A stretch of DNA of 35,264 bases from Bordetella parapertussis (GTDB lineage: Bacteria > Pseudomonadota > Gammaproteobacteria > Burkholderiales > Burkholderiaceae_B), in assembly GCA_943331855.1 (NCBI GenBank), contig CALQNE010000007.1:1-35264 (forward strand), given 5' to 3'. Under the pieces are notes generated by a model. It had not been told where the DNA came from. It did no database searches and saw only the letters and a list, made by a program, of their open reading frames with translations. The position numbers and the translations under genes were made by a program. This document shows positions 1-9,451 of the stretch, piece after piece (within the stretch, counting starts at the first letter, position 1; every line of letters begins with the position of its first letter).

Positions 1-24
1 AAAGATCAGTCTAGATTTACACAC

Positions 25-624
25 GTGCATGCCGATATCTCAAAAGAAATTGCATCGGGTGGGGGTGACGCGTTGCCCTCAGACGCGGCCGCGGTTACGA
101 TTTCTGCCTGGATGGATGGTGATGAGCAGACGAGCCTACCCTCTGAACTCTTTACCGAGTCAGGGCATGCAACCTGGCAGGTTTATCACTTGATTGGTGA
201 TACGTTACGTACGCCTGAGTTAGCGCTAACCTCGAAAGCGGATTTAAGTCATAGGATCGCACAGGCGCTTGTGACCGAGCCCGCTTTGGCTCAGGTGTCT
301 AAAGATTCGGCTGAAAAGCCAGCGGTGCAATCGGTTCAGGTGAGCCCAGCCCCCCAGCAACTCACCAGTCTTGCAAAATTAATGCGTCGCGTTGTGTGGC
401 CCAGCGTTGCGATGGCAGCAGCAGTGGCTTCGGTCGTTTGGGTGGCAAAGCCTTTGTTTGTCCCTGAGCTGTCGGCTCCTTCTGTGCAAGCATCAAAAAC
501 AGATACAACCAGAGCGGTCGCATCTAACCTCGAGGCCTCAGCGGTGCGTGACTATGTCACAGCGCATCGGCAAATATCGGGTCCTTCGAATGTGCGCCCC
601 GCCGCGTTTGGTGTGCCGCGTTAA
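25..624 (+). CDS. rseA: Anti-sigma-E factor RseA (5' end uncertain, possibly partial)
   Basis: Inner-membrane anti-sigma factor that holds sigma-E (RpoE) inactive until proteolysis under envelope stress. The N-terminal domain is recognisable from ISAWMDGDEQ followed by a WQVYHLIGDTLR segment (about residues 26-62), which is the sigma-binding region of the RseA family. One hydrophobic segment at about residues 124-141 is the membrane anchor, and the rest is the periplasmic tail. The listed start is a GTG at 25, but the frame is open to the first base of the window and no ribosome binding site is visible, so the true start may lie upstream. rseB follows with a 1-base overlap, and rseB and mucD downstream confirm the sigma-E context. 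The rpoE gene would be expected just upstream, outside the window. Confidence 0.85.
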   Translation: MHADISKEIASGGGDALPSDAAAVTISAWMDGDEQTSLPSELFTESGHATWQVYHLIGDTLRTPELALTSKADLSHRIAQALVTEPALAQVSKDSAEKPAVQSVQVSPAPQQLTSLAKLMRRVVWPSVAMAAAVASVVWVAKPLFVPELSAPSVQASKTDTTRAVASNLEASAVRDYVTAHRQISGPSNVRPAAFGVPR

Positions 625-1718
625 TGGTCATCCAGCATAAGCGGCAAGGTCATCGGGTTGCTCCAATCAAGGGCGTTTGCTCGGCTGGCTCGGTGCTGTG
701 GGTCTGCGCAGGTTTGTTCTCGAGTCTGCCTGTACTGTCGCAGGCTCAAGGTGCGCCAACGGGTAGTGCTGCACTGGTGATTTCTGTGTCGTCAACAGAA
801 GCAGCAAGCTCGCGCGAGGCCGCGTTATTGCAGCAAATGCAACAAGCAGCCCGACGTTTAAATTATGAGGGCGTGTTTACCTTTCAGCAGGGCGAAGCAA
901 TCGAGTCATCGCGTATTGCACATTGGTTCGACGGTAAAGATGAAAAAGAGCGCATCGAGGTTCTTGATGGGCCTCCGCGCGAATATCTTCGTCTCAATGA
1001 TGACGTGCAATGCTTTTTGCCAGAACAAAAAATAATCTTGCGTGAGCAACAGCGCGGGGATCGCTTTCCAGGTTTACTGCTCTCAGACCCTGCTGCACTT
1101 GAAGCAAATTATCAGCTACGTCTCTCGCCCGAGCTCTATCGCGTAGCGGGTCGGTCGTGCCGTGGGATTGATATTGTTCCGCGCGACGCGCATCGGTATG
1201 GTTATAGATTGTGTGCTGATCTTGATTCGAATCTGTTGCTCAAAGCACAAACGATCAATAGCGAGGGTGCCGTACTTGAACAAGTTGCCTTCACGCAGGT
1301 TGCGATTGGCGGCACGATCAATGAGCAGTCGCTCGTGTCCCCTTGGTCAACAACAGATTGGAAAACGCACGAAACCAAACAACAAGTGATTGATCTTGGT
1401 GCGTTGGGTTGGCGCGTGCCAGCGCCTCCAGGCTACTTGCCCAAGTCACAACTCGCACGTGTTTTTGCTGATCAACGCTCAGTGAATCAGCTTGTGCTGA
1501 CCGATGGGCTTGCAACAATTTCAATTTTTATTGAACCTTATCGTTCAGAACGGTCTGAGTATCTATCCCAGGGCGCTGCACGCAGCGGTTCTGTCAATAT
1601 CTTTGGGATTCGTATTGCGAATTTCTGGTTAACGGTTTTGGGTGAAGTGCCGGCAACGACCCTTGAACTGTTAGCACAGTCGATTCAATACGTTCCGCCT
1701 GCGGGGTCGCGTGAGTGA
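624..1718 (+). CDS. rseB: Sigma-E regulatory protein RseB (MucB)
   Basis: Periplasmic sensor that binds RseA and protects it from DegS cleavage; in the known family it releases RseA on sensing lipoprotein or LPS signals. The protein is 364 aa. A basic N-terminus and hydrophobic stretch (about residues 20-42, ending SQAQ) looks like a signal peptide. The mature part starts with LLQQMQQAARRLNYEGVF, typical of the MucB/RseB LolA-like large domain, with the small C-terminal domain after about residue 240. The ATG overlaps the rseA stop by one base (TAATG), which suggests translational coupling. mucD begins 28 bases after its stop, so rseA-rseB-mucD reads as one operon. Confidence 0.92.
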   Translation: MVIQHKRQGHRVAPIKGVCSAGSVLWVCAGLFSSLPVLSQAQGAPTGSAALVISVSSTEAASSREAALLQQMQQAARRLNYEGVFTFQQGEAIESSRIAHWFDGKDEKERIEVLDGPPREYLRLNDDVQCFLPEQKIILREQQRGDRFPGLLLSDPAALEANYQLRLSPELYRVAGRSCRGIDIVPRDAHRYGYRLCADLDSNLLLKAQTINSEGAVLEQVAFTQVAIGGTINEQSLVSPWSTTDWKTHETKQQVIDLGALGWRVPAPPGYLPKSQLARVFADQRSVNQLVLTDGLATISIFIEPYRSERSEYLSQGAARSGSVNIFGIRIANFWLTVLGEVPATTLELLAQSIQYVPPAGSRE

Positions 1719-1749
1719 TCCTTCTTAGAATGTTTTACTGGAGTCTATG

Positions 1750-3252
1750 ATGCAAGAACAATTTTATTTCTCTGCGTACCAGTCTGTGAAACGCGCACGT
1801 CGCGCTTTGCTCGCGCTCGTGATGGGCGTGGTATTGGTCGTAGGTGGTATTCAGTACGTCACAGTACAAGCGCAAGTAACAGGGTTGCCAGATTTCACCA
1901 CCATTGTTGAAAAGGCTGAGCCCGCTGTTGTCAATATCCGCACGACTGCAAAAGTCGCAGCGCGTTCGGGCCCACAAGGGCAGGGACAAGATCCCTACGA
2001 AATGTTCCGTCACTTTTTTGGACCTGATTTTCAGCCGCCTGGCGCACGTCCTCCAGGTTCTCAGCAAAATCCACGTAACAAACCTCGGGCTGAACCTGAA
2101 GAGCGCTCAGTGCCGCGCGGGGTAGGTTCTGGCTTCTTTATTTCTGAAGATGGTTATCTCTTGACCAATCATCACGTGGTTGAAGGTGCGACCGATATTT
2201 TTGTCACATTGACCGATGCGCGTGAATTCAAGGCCAAAGTGATTGGCAGCGATAAGCGTACTGATGTTGCATTGCTAAAAGTTGAAGCAAAAGGTATGGC
2301 TTTCTTGCCAATTGGCAACGCCAAGTTGTTGAAAAAAGGTCAGTGGGTGATGGCGATCGGTTCACCGTTTGGTCTTGAGTCAACCGTAACCTCGGGCATT
2401 GTCAGTGCGCTTGGTCGTGAAACGGGTGATTACCTGCCCTTTATTCAAACAGATGTTGCGGTCAACCCAGGTAACTCCGGCGGCCCCTTGTTGAATTTGA
2501 AAGGTGAAGTCGTGGGTATCAATGCGCAAATCGTGTCGCGTAGCGGCGGCTTTATGGGGATCTCTTTGGCGATTCCGATTGAAGAAGCGATGTCGGTGGT
2601 CGATCAATTGCGTGCTTCGGGATCGGTGACCCGAGGACGAATTGGCGTCCAAATCGGTGAAGTTAGCAAAGATGTTGCACAAGCCATTGGGTTGCCTAAG
2701 GCAGAAGGGGCTTTGGTTGGCGCAGTAGAGCCTGATGCACCTGCCGATAAGGCCGGAGTCTTGCCAGGAGACGTGATTACGAAGTTTGGCGATAAACCGA
2801 TTAGCCGCTGGTCTGATTTGCCGCGTGTCGTGGGTGAAACCAAGCCTGGTACGACGTCTGCTCTTGAGGTTTGGCGCAAAGGTAAACCGCTCACGCTCAA
2901 AGTGACTGTGGCTGAATTAAAGGCCGATAAAACAGCCGCTGCTGAGCCCGCACCGGTCAAACCCGCCGAGGCCGTGACCACGGTGTTGGGAATGGGCGTG
3001 ATTCCGGTCAAAGAGGACGTTCAGAAAAAGCTGCGTATCCAGGGCGGTGTGCAGGTGACGGCGGTTGACGCACCTGCCAGTACGGCCGGTGTGGCCGAAG
3101 GTGACATCATTTTGGCGGTCAACGATACCGATATCACCACCCCGGCGCAGTTTGCCAAGGTTGTGGCGAGTTTGGATGCTTCTCGCCCGGTCGGGCTGAT
3201 GGTGCGAACCGGCGATCAAACCCGCTGGGTGGCCGTTCGCAAGGATAAGTGA
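1750..3252 (+). CDS. mucD: Periplasmic serine endoprotease MucD/DegP (Do family)
   Basis: HtrA/Do-type protease and chaperone that degrades misfolded envelope proteins. Counting from the first ATG (1747), the catalytic triad is His143 (TNHHVVEGA), Asp173 ([10 protein letters not shown]) and Ser244 (GNSGGPL). Two PDZ domains follow, at about residues 290-380 and 410-495. An uncleaved or signal-type hydrophobic segment lies at about residues 20-43. Two ATGs stand in tandem at 1747 and 1750. GGAG at 1740-1743 is 3 bases from the first and 6 from the second, so the second is preferred. The residue-rich loop between residues 74 and 122 (Gly/Pro/Gln/Arg) is a low-complexity insert before the protease core, as in MucD relatives. 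It is the last gene of the sigma-E regulatory block before a hairpin. Confidence 0.95.
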   Translation: MQEQFYFSAYQSVKRARRALLALVMGVVLVVGGIQYVTVQAQVTGLPDFTTIVEKAEPAVVNIRTTAKVAARSGPQGQGQDPYEMFRHFFGPDFQPPGARPPGSQQNPRNKPRAEPEERSVPRGVGSGFFISEDGYLLTNHHVVEGATDIFVTLTDAREFKAKVIGSDKRTDVALLKVEAKGMAFLPIGNAKLLKKGQWVMAIGSPFGLESTVTSGIVSALGRETGDYLPFIQTDVAVNPGNSGGPLLNLKGEVVGINAQIVSRSGGFMGISLAIPIEEAMSVVDQLRASGSVTRGRIGVQIGEVSKDVAQAIGLPKAEGALVGAVEPDAPADKAGVLPGDVITKFGDKPISRWSDLPRVVGETKPGTTSALEVWRKGKPLTLKVTVAELKADKTAAAEPAPVKPAEAVTTVLGMGVIPVKEDVQKKLRIQGGVQVTAVDAPASTAGVAEGDIILAVNDTDITTPAQFAKVVASLDASRPVGLMVRTGDQTRWVAVRKDK

Positions 3253-3281
3253 GGCTAGACAGGCTAGAATAGCGGTTTGCC

Positions 3282-3310
3282 GCAAAAGGGGCGCAGAGCG
3301 CCCCTTTTGC
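3282..3310 (+). terminator. Strong hairpin between mucD and lepA
   Basis: A perfect 13-bp inverted repeat: left arm GCAAAAGGGGCGC at 3282-3294, loop AGA, right arm 3298-3310. The right arm is followed by TTGGTATCTTACTTTTT rather than an immediate T-run, so termination may be partial. It separates the stress-response genes from the housekeeping lepA-lepB genes and ends only 24 bases before the lepA start. Confidence 0.6.
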
Positions 3311-3334
3311 TTGGTATCTTACTTTTTAGGCGTT

Positions 3335-5128
3335 ATGCAGCACATTCGCAATTTCTCGATTATTGCCCATATCGATCACGGTAAATCCACCCTGGCAGAC
3401 CGACTGATTCAGCGCTGCGGAGGCTTGGCAGACCGCGAAATGTCCGCCCAAGTGCTTGACTCAATGGATATTGAGCGCGAACGTGGCATTACGATTAAGG
3501 CTCAGACGGCTGCGCTGCAATACAAGTCGGCCAGTGGTCAGATTTATAACCTCAACTTGATTGATACCCCGGGGCACGTCGACTTCTCGTACGAAGTCAG
3601 TCGCTCCCTGTCCGCCTGCGAGGGTGCGCTGTTGGTCGTTGATGCCTCACAAGGCGTTGAGGCTCAAACCGTGGCCAACTGCTACACCGCCATCGAACTC
3701 GGCGTCGAGGTTGTTCCGGTATTAAATAAAATGGATTTGCCGTCGGCTGATCCAGAAAGCGCGCGCGCTGAAGTTGAAGAAGTCATTGGAATCGATGCCT
3801 CTGAGGCGATCCTGGCCAGTGCCAAAACCGGCATGGGGATCGATGAAATTCTCGAGGCGGTTATCACACGTATTCCTGCCCCTAAGGGCGATGCATCGGC
3901 GCCTCTGCAAGCGTTGATCATTGACTCGTGGTTTGATAACTACGTGGGCGTTGTGATGCTGGTGCGCGTGGTTAACGGCACACTGAAACCCAAAGATAAA
4001 ATTTCTTTTATGGCGACAGGCGCCGTGCATTTGTGCGAGCAAACCGGCGTGTTCACGCCCAAGTCGCAGCCGCGGCCGCATCTGTCTGCCGGCGAGGTGG
4101 GCTTTGTCATTGCAGGTATTAAAGAGCTTGCCGATGCAAAAGTCGGTGACACGATCACGCTTTTAGCCAAACCAGCCGCCGAGGCTTTGCCGGGTTTTAA
4201 AGAAGTCAAACCTCAGGTGTTTGCTGGCCTGTATCCGGTCGAGAGCAGTGAATACGATCAGTTGCGTGATTCGCTTGAGAAACTCAAGCTTAACGATTCG
4301 TCGCTGATGTACGAACCCGAGGTGTCGCAAGCGCTTGGTTTTGGCTTTCGTTGCGGTTTCTTGGGTCTGCTGCACATGGAAATCGTTCAAGAACGCCTTG
4401 AACGCGAATTTGACATGGACATCATTACGACCGCGCCCTCAGTGGTCTATGAGGTTGTATTGCGTGACAATAGTGTCATCCAGATCGAAAGCCCTTCACG
4501 CATGCCTGAGGTCGGCCAGTATCTCGAAATTCGTGAACCCATTGTGACAATCACGCTGTTTATGCCCCAAGAGTATGTGGGCCCCGTGATGACGCTTTGC
4601 AACAACAAGCGCGGTCAGCAGTTGGACATGACATATCACGGCCGCCAGGTACACCTGCATTACGAAATGCCGTTGGCCGAAATCGTGCTCGACTTTTTTG
4701 ACAAGTTAAAGTCGGTGTCGCGTGGTTATGCGTCAATGGATTACGAATTTAAAGAGTACCGTACGGCCGATGTCGTTAAAGTTGATTTGTTGATCAACAC
4801 TGACAAGGTCGATGCACTTTCAAATATTTGCCATCGTTCAAACGCACGTTATCGCGCGCGTGACGTGGTGTCGCGCATGCGCGAGTTGATCCCACGTCAA
4901 ATGTATGACGTGGCAATTCAGGCTGCGATTGGTGCCGAGATCATTGCCCGCGAAAACGTGAAAGCCTTGCGCAAGAACGTATTGGCAAAATGTTATGGCG
5001 GTGATATCAGTCGTAAGAAAAAACTGCTTGAAAAACAAAAAGCAGGAAAAAAACGTATGAAGCAAGTAGGTAGCGTTGAGATACCGCAAGAAGCGTTCTT
5101 GGCAATCTTGCAAGTTGACGACAAATAA
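3335..5128 (+). CDS. lepA: Elongation factor 4 (LepA)
   Basis: Ribosome-bound translational GTPase, 597 aa, the normal size for the family. The G1 loop AHIDHGKST is at residues 11-19, the G3 motif DTPGH at 77-81 and the G4 motif NKMD at 131-134, with SAKT as G5. The C-terminus carries the LepA-specific domain rich in lysine ([15 protein letters not shown] region). The ATG at 3335 is chosen because [19 protein letters not shown] is the standard N-terminus; a TTG eight codons upstream lies at the base of the hairpin. AGG at 3328-3330 is a modest ribosome binding site. lepB follows after 21 bases, as in most proteobacteria. Confidence 0.97.
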   Translation: MQHIRNFSIIAHIDHGKSTLADRLIQRCGGLADREMSAQVLDSMDIERERGITIKAQTAALQYKSASGQIYNLNLIDTPGHVDFSYEVSRSLSACEGALLVVDASQGVEAQTVANCYTAIELGVEVVPVLNKMDLPSADPESARAEVEEVIGIDASEAILASAKTGMGIDEILEAVITRIPAPKGDASAPLQALIIDSWFDNYVGVVMLVRVVNGTLKPKDKISFMATGAVHLCEQTGVFTPKSQPRPHLSAGEVGFVIAGIKELADAKVGDTITLLAKPAAEALPGFKEVKPQVFAGLYPVESSEYDQLRDSLEKLKLNDSSLMYEPEVSQALGFGFRCGFLGLLHMEIVQERLEREFDMDIITTAPSVVYEVVLRDNSVIQIESPSRMPEVGQYLEIREPIVTITLFMPQEYVGPVMTLCNNKRGQQLDMTYHGRQVHLHYEMPLAEIVLDFFDKLKSVSRGYASMDYEFKEYRTADVVKVDLLINTDKVDALSNICHRSNARYRARDVVSRMRELIPRQMYDVAIQAAIGAEIIARENVKALRKNVLAKCYGGDISRKKKLLEKQKAGKKRMKQVGSVEIPQEAFLAILQVDDK

Positions 5129-5149
5129 TTTTTCTACAAGGCTAAGTCG

Positions 5150-6037
5150 ATGAGTTGGAATTTTGCTCTGATTCTGTTTGTGCTGATGCTTGTCACGGGC
5201 GTGGTCTGGACGCTCGATAAGTTTTCACTGAACCCTGCACGCCAGCGGCGCGTTGCCGAGGCTCTGGCATTAGCACGTCCGAGTTGGGTGGGTTTACCTC
5301 CCATTGAAGTGCAAAATCGCGAAGAACAGATTCGCACCGAGGTCGGGCGTATCCCCTGGTGGGTTGAGTACGGCGTCAGTTTTTTTCCGGTGATTCTGTT
5401 TGTGTTTGTGTTGCGCTCATTTATTGTCGAGCCCTTTCGTATCCCGTCGGGGTCGATGTTGCCCACACTGCAGTCTGGCGATTTAATTCTTGTTAATAAA
5501 TTCACGTATGGTTTGCGCTTGCCCGTGATTGATAAAAAAATTATTCCGCTGGGCGAACCTGAGCGCGGTGACGTGATGGTGTTTCGTTACCCAGTCGATC
5601 CCTCTGTTGACTACATTAAACGAGTAGTTGGTTTACCAGGCGACCAACTTGCTTATCTTGATAAAAAGCTATTTATCAATGGTAAAGAAATTCTTAGAAA
5701 GGCGGACGGTCAATATTTTGAACCCGATCGTGTCGCGTATACGGCACAGTTCACAGAGCATCTCGGCGAAAAGCCTCACCAAATCCTGTTAGATGAGCGA
5801 CGATCGCAAGAGATCGGGCCAATTTCAAACTTTCCATATCGTGAAAAGTGCGAATACCTTCGAAATGGTGTGCGATGCACCGTTCCGGCAGGCGTTTACT
5901 TTATGATGGGTGACAATCGCGATAACAGTTTGGATAGTCGGTACTGGGGTTTTGTACCTGAAGCCCATATTGTCGGTAAAGCTTTCTTTATTTGGATGAA
6001 CTTTAGCAGCCTAGGACGCATCGGGCGCTTTCATTAA
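5150..6037 (+). CDS. lepB: Signal peptidase I
   Basis: Membrane-bound serine protease that removes signal peptides from exported proteins. It is 295 aa. Two hydrophobic segments, at about residues 4-21 and 73-91, anchor it in the inner membrane. The catalytic serine is Ser102 in PSGSMLPTL and the general-base lysine is Lys157 in [12 protein letters not shown]. The conserved box [18 protein letters not shown], is near the C-terminus. Its position between lepA and rnc is the usual one. The rnc start is 38 bases beyond its stop. Confidence 0.96.
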   Translation: MSWNFALILFVLMLVTGVVWTLDKFSLNPARQRRVAEALALARPSWVGLPPIEVQNREEQIRTEVGRIPWWVEYGVSFFPVILFVFVLRSFIVEPFRIPSGSMLPTLQSGDLILVNKFTYGLRLPVIDKKIIPLGEPERGDVMVFRYPVDPSVDYIKRVVGLPGDQLAYLDKKLFINGKEILRKADGQYFEPDRVAYTAQFTEHLGEKPHQILLDERRSQEIGPISNFPYREKCEYLRNGVRCTVPAGVYFMMGDNRDNSLDSRYWGFVPEAHIVGKAFFIWMNFSSLGRIGRFH

Positions 6038-6075
6038 GTTCGTTTTGTTTGGTTACTGTTTATTGTTATTTTTTC

Positions 6076-6834
6076 ATGTCACTTGCTGCACTTGAAACCT
6101 CGCTTGGATACCAATTCGTCAAACCTGCTTTGCTAGAGCAGGCGCTGACGCATCGGAGTCATGGCGCGCGTCATAACGAACGCCTAGAGTTTTTGGGTGA
6201 TTCTGTTTTAAGTGTGTCGGTCTCGGCGTTGCTGTTTAATCACTATGGCACGCTTGATGAAGGTGATCTGTCGCGCGTGCGCGCAAACTTAGTCAAGCAA
6301 GCCTCCTTGGCTGAAATCGCACAAAAACTCGATTTATCAAAATATTTGCGCTTAGGCGAAGGCGAACTCAAAAGTGGTGGCTTTCGTCGCCCTTCGATTT
6401 TGGCCGATACCTTTGAGGCGATTTTGGCGGCGGTCTTTTTGGATGGCGGATTTGTTGCAGCCCAACAGCTCATTGAGCGTGTTTACGTTCCTATCTTGGC
6501 GAGCGTTGATCCTTTGACGCTTGGTAAAGACGCCAAAACTTTATTACAAGAATTTTTGCAAAGTCGCCAGTACGCCTTGCCTGTTTACAGCGTTGTGGCC
6601 ACGCATGGTGCGGCGCATAGCCAGCAATTTGAAGTTGAGTGCTCGGTACCGGTACTCGATATTAAAGTAGTAGCACCAGGGGCAAGTCGTCGTGCGGCCG
6701 AGCAATCGGCAGCAAAACTTGCTTTGGTTGCAGCTGAGGCGGCCAGTCCAGCCCCAGCCAAAAAGCGTTCAACCCGGGCGCGCAAAACGGCACAACTCAC
6801 GCTGCCGGTTGCGGTTGCCCAGGAGCTTAAATGA
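6076..6834 (+). CDS. rnc: Ribonuclease III
   Basis: Double-strand-specific endoribonuclease for rRNA and mRNA processing, 252 aa. The signature [11 protein letters not shown] is at residues 35-45 and supplies Glu38 and Asp42. The second acidic pair is Asp111 and Glu114 in [12 protein letters not shown] double-stranded-RNA-binding domain occupies about residues 150-220. A basic, Ala/Pro-rich tail ([12 protein letters not shown]) extends past the family's usual end. ATG 6076 is chosen because it starts directly before the conserved helix; an in-frame non-ATG codon at 6049 would only add a residue run unlike the family. The stop overlaps the era start by 4 bases. Confidence 0.96.
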   Translation: MSLAALETSLGYQFVKPALLEQALTHRSHGARHNERLEFLGDSVLSVSVSALLFNHYGTLDEGDLSRVRANLVKQASLAEIAQKLDLSKYLRLGEGELKSGGFRRPSILADTFEAILAAVFLDGGFVAAQQLIERVYVPILASVDPLTLGKDAKTLLQEFLQSRQYALPVYSVVATHGAAHSQQFEVECSVPVLDIKVVAPGASRRAAEQSAAKLALVAAEAASPAPAKKRSTRARKTAQLTLPVAVAQELK

Positions 6835-7721
6835 CAGAAGCAGCATACCGCTGTGGTTTTATCGCAGTGGTTGGACGTCCCAATGTTGGTAAATCTACAC
6901 TGACTAACGCTTTAATTGGCAGCAAAATCACGATCGTTTCGCGTAAAGCGCAAACGACGCGTCACCGTATCCAAGGTGTATTGACACGCGAGCACGAACA
7001 ATTTGTGTTTGTGGATACGCCGGGTTTTCAAACCCGTCACGGCGGGACGATGAACCGCATGATGAATCGTGTCGTGACGCAAACGCTTGCGGGGGTCGAT
7101 GTGGTGTTGTTTGTCGTCGAAGCCGGTAAGTGGTCGCCCGGTGATGCCAAATTATTATCTTTGCTGCACGATCCCGCGCGTACGATTTTGGTGATCAGTA
7201 AAATCGATCAGCTTAAAAATCGCGATGAGCTTTACCCTTTTGTTGCAAAAATTGCTGCGCAGTTTCAGTTTGATGCGGTGGTGCCGGTCAGTTCGACTAA
7301 AAAGCATCAGCTTGATCAGCTGCTTGATGAAGTGGCTAAGCGCTTACCTGAAAACGAAGCGTATTTTGATGCCGATACGCTGACTGATCGCCCGATTCGT
7401 TTTATTGCCTCTGAGCTCATCCGCGAAAAAATCTTTCGCTTGGTCGGTGATGAACTGCCCTACGGTTGCACGGTGATGATTGAACAGTGGGAAGAAACCG
7501 ATAAAGGCGTGCACGTGGCCGCCTGTGTGATTGTCGAGCGCGATAGCCACAAACCGATTTTGCTGGGCGTGGGCGGCAGCCACATGAAACGCATTGCCTC
7601 AGAAGCGCGACAAGATATTGCCAAGCTACTGGATAAACCGATTCACCTTGAGGTGTATATCAAGGTTAAAAAAGGCTGGGCCGAAAAAGAGGGCAGCCTA
7701 CGCGATTTAGGCTATGAGTAA
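6831..7721 (+). CDS. era: GTPase Era
   Basis: Essential GTPase that binds 16S rRNA and helps 30S assembly; 296 aa. The P-loop GRPNVGKST is at residues 15-23, the G3 motif is DTPG, and the G4 motif is SKID (NKxD-type with Ser). The KH RNA-binding domain sits at the C-terminus, with [15 protein letters not shown] as its GxxG-containing core and the family ending [16 protein letters not shown]. The ATGA overlap with rnc upstream and the 8-base overlap with recO downstream point to a coupled rnc-era-recO unit. Confidence 0.97.
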   Translation: MTEAAYRCGFIAVVGRPNVGKSTLTNALIGSKITIVSRKAQTTRHRIQGVLTREHEQFVFVDTPGFQTRHGGTMNRMMNRVVTQTLAGVDVVLFVVEAGKWSPGDAKLLSLLHDPARTILVISKIDQLKNRDELYPFVAKIAAQFQFDAVVPVSSTKKHQLDQLLDEVAKRLPENEAYFDADTLTDRPIRFIASELIREKIFRLVGDELPYGCTVMIEQWEETDKGVHVAACVIVERDSHKPILLGVGGSHMKRIASEARQDIAKLLDKPIHLEVYIKVKKGWAEKEGSLRDLGYE

Positions 7722-8328
7722 ACGCGCCGCGCGCGTACACGAAACCCCAGGCTATGTGCTACACGCAACGGCCTGGCGAGAAACCTCTCTAATTGTTCAA
7801 GCGTTTTCACGCGATCATGGCTGGGTCAGCATGGTGGCCAAGGGCGCCAAGCGCCCGCACTCGGTGTTGCGCCCGGCGCTCTCTTTGTTTCAGCCGTTGT
7901 TGCTCTCTTGGACAGGTGCGAGTGAGGTAAAAACCTTGACGCGCGCTGAGTGCGCGGGCGTGCATCCTTTGCCTGGTACCGCAATGATGTCGTGCTGGTA
8001 CATGAACGAACTACTCTTTCGCTTACTGCCCCGCGAAGATCCACACCCTGGTTTGTTTGACGCCTATGTCATGGCGTTGCAAAGCCTCGCCACGGGTTCG
8101 CCCGCTGCGGGGGCGTTACGTCGGTTTGAGTGGGTTTTGTTAAAAGAAACCGGCTACGGCCTGGATGCCGAGCCCCCTGATTTTGACGACGCACAAAAGG
8201 AACCCGCGCTACGCGTTTCATTGCGTGCGCGGTTATCCGAACATCTCGCTGGCAAACCCCTGGCAACGCGCCAGGTGCTGCTGGCACTGCAGCGCTATCA
8301 GGGTGCGAAACCCCCGCCGGCAAACTGA
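7714..8328 (+). CDS. recO: DNA repair protein RecO (short form)
   Basis: Recombination mediator that works with RecR to load RecA on SSB-coated DNA. The N-terminal OB-fold is clear (ETPGYVLHATAWRETSLIVQAF, then GWVSMVAKGAKRPHS), followed by the helical domain with the NELLFRLLPREDPHPGLFDAY segment. The protein is 204 aa, whereas the family is usually about 230-260. The shortening appears internal: after the KETGYGLD motif only about 15 residues precede the final LRARLSEHLAGKPLATRQVL helix, where relatives have a longer, often cysteine-containing segment. It overlaps era by 8 bases. A short hairpin overlaps its stop codon. Confidence 0.9.
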   Translation: MSKRAARVHETPGYVLHATAWRETSLIVQAFSRDHGWVSMVAKGAKRPHSVLRPALSLFQPLLLSWTGASEVKTLTRAECAGVHPLPGTAMMSCWYMNELLFRLLPREDPHPGLFDAYVMALQSLATGSPAAGALRRFEWVLLKETGYGLDAEPPDFDDAQKEPALRVSLRARLSEHLAGKPLATRQVLLALQRYQGAKPPPAN

Positions 8329-8339
8329 TCTTTGCCGGC
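8316..8339. terminator. Hairpin at the recO/adh convergent junction
   Basis: Perfect 9-bp arms GCCGGCAAA (8316-8324) and TTTGCCGGC (8331-8339) with a 6-base loop that contains the recO stop. It lies between two convergent genes, as bidirectional terminators do, but neither side has a clean T-run, so the assignment is tentative. Confidence 0.4.
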
Positions 8340-8351
8340 TAGCGTTTGCAT

Positions 8352-9410
8352 TTACGCGGTCAACACCGCCCGGCCCGTCACCTTGCCTTGACGCAGCGAT
8401 GTCAGCACCTTATCCGCATCGGCGAGTGGATGCTTGTGCACTGGGATCGGTGTGATCTTGCCGTCTTTGACCAGTTGCAATAAGTCGCGCATTTCGTTGA
8501 GTGAGCCGGTATAGCTACCCAGAATTTGCGCGGCTTTCATTGGAATGAAGGCGATCGGCCAAGGGGCTGCACCGCCAAACAAACCAACGATCACCAGCTT
8601 GCCGCCCTTGATCATCACATTAAAGCCAAGCTCGGTGGTTGAGGGTGCACCCACCAAATCCACAATGCCTTGCAATAGTTTGCCGCCGTTCGCAGCAATG
8701 ATTTGTTGAGCAGCATCGGGTGCTGCGCCGTCGATGGCGGCCAGCGCGCCGGCCTCAAGCGCGGCTTTGCGTTTAACGGGATCAATATCCACGACAATTG
8801 CACCCACACCATTCAAGGCTTTGACCAAGGCCAGGCACATCAAGCCTAAACCACCTGCACCCATAATGACGATGGGATGCTTTTGATAAAGACTAGCGCC
8901 AATTTTATTGAGTGCGCTGTAGGTGGTGATCCCTGAGCAGGCATAGGGGGCAATGGCTGCAGGATCCAGGTCACCAATATCAATTAAATAGCGTGCATCG
9001 GGCACCATAATATGATCGGCATAACCACCGGGGCGATGCACGCCCAGATATTGTGGATTGGCGCAGTGATTTTCGAGTTCGTCTAAACAAGCTGGACATT
9101 GGCGGCAACCAATCCAGGGGTAGACCAAATAGTTGCGACCTTTTTCAACGCCTTTGGCTTGTGGTCCCAGAGCAACTACGGTACCAGCTGTCTCGTGGCC
9201 CATCGTCATGGGTAATTTAATTCCGCGGTCTTTGAGTGATAGTGTGCGGCCGTTACCGAGGTCGTAACCACCTTCCCAAAAATGGATATCGCTGTGGCAA
9301 ACGCCCGCCGCGCGCACTTGCACTAGCACTTCAGTACCGGTGGGTTCAGGCGTTTTAGTCTCGATCAGTTCGAGGGCTTCACGAAAATTGACGACGCAAT
9401 AGCATTTCAT
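8352..9410 (-). CDS. Zinc-dependent alcohol dehydrogenase (MDR superfamily)
   Basis: NAD(P)-dependent medium-chain alcohol dehydrogenase, 352 aa. The catalytic zinc ligand Cys38 is in AGVCHSD and His72-Glu73 in MGHETAG. The structural zinc ligands are Cys102, Cys105, Cys108 and Cys116 in GCRQCPACLDELENHC. The nucleotide-binding loop is GAGGLGLM. All zinc ligands are present, so it should be active as an alcohol or aldehyde oxidoreductase; the substrate cannot be read from the sequence. It is the last gene of the minus-strand ligase/dehydrogenase/ThDP operon, 41 bases after the ThDP-enzyme gene. A ThDP decarboxylase followed by an ADH would suit formation and reduction (or the reverse) of an aldehyde, but that is inference. 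Confidence 0.9.
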   Translation of the reverse strand: MKCYCVVNFREALELIETKTPEPTGTEVLVQVRAAGVCHSDIHFWEGGYDLGNGRTLSLKDRGIKLPMTMGHETAGTVVALGPQAKGVEKGRNYLVYPWIGCRQCPACLDELENHCANPQYLGVHRPGGYADHIMVPDARYLIDIGDLDPAAIAPYACSGITTYSALNKIGASLYQKHPIVIMGAGGLGLMCLALVKALNGVGAIVVDIDPVKRKAALEAGALAAIDGAAPDAAQQIIAANGGKLLQGIVDLVGAPSTTELGFNVMIKGGKLVIVGLFGGAAPWPIAFIPMKAAQILGSYTGSLNEMRDLLQLVKDGKITPIPVHKHPLADADKVLTSLRQGKVTGRAVLTA

Positions 9411-9451
9411 ATGTTTGATCTCAGCTTGTCAGAAAATAGATTAGAAATTTT

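Noticed and set aside
2604..3011. A 135-codon - strand frame within mucD
   Set aside because: Overlaps the PDZ region of an intact MucD; Thr/Ser/Pro-rich without family signal.
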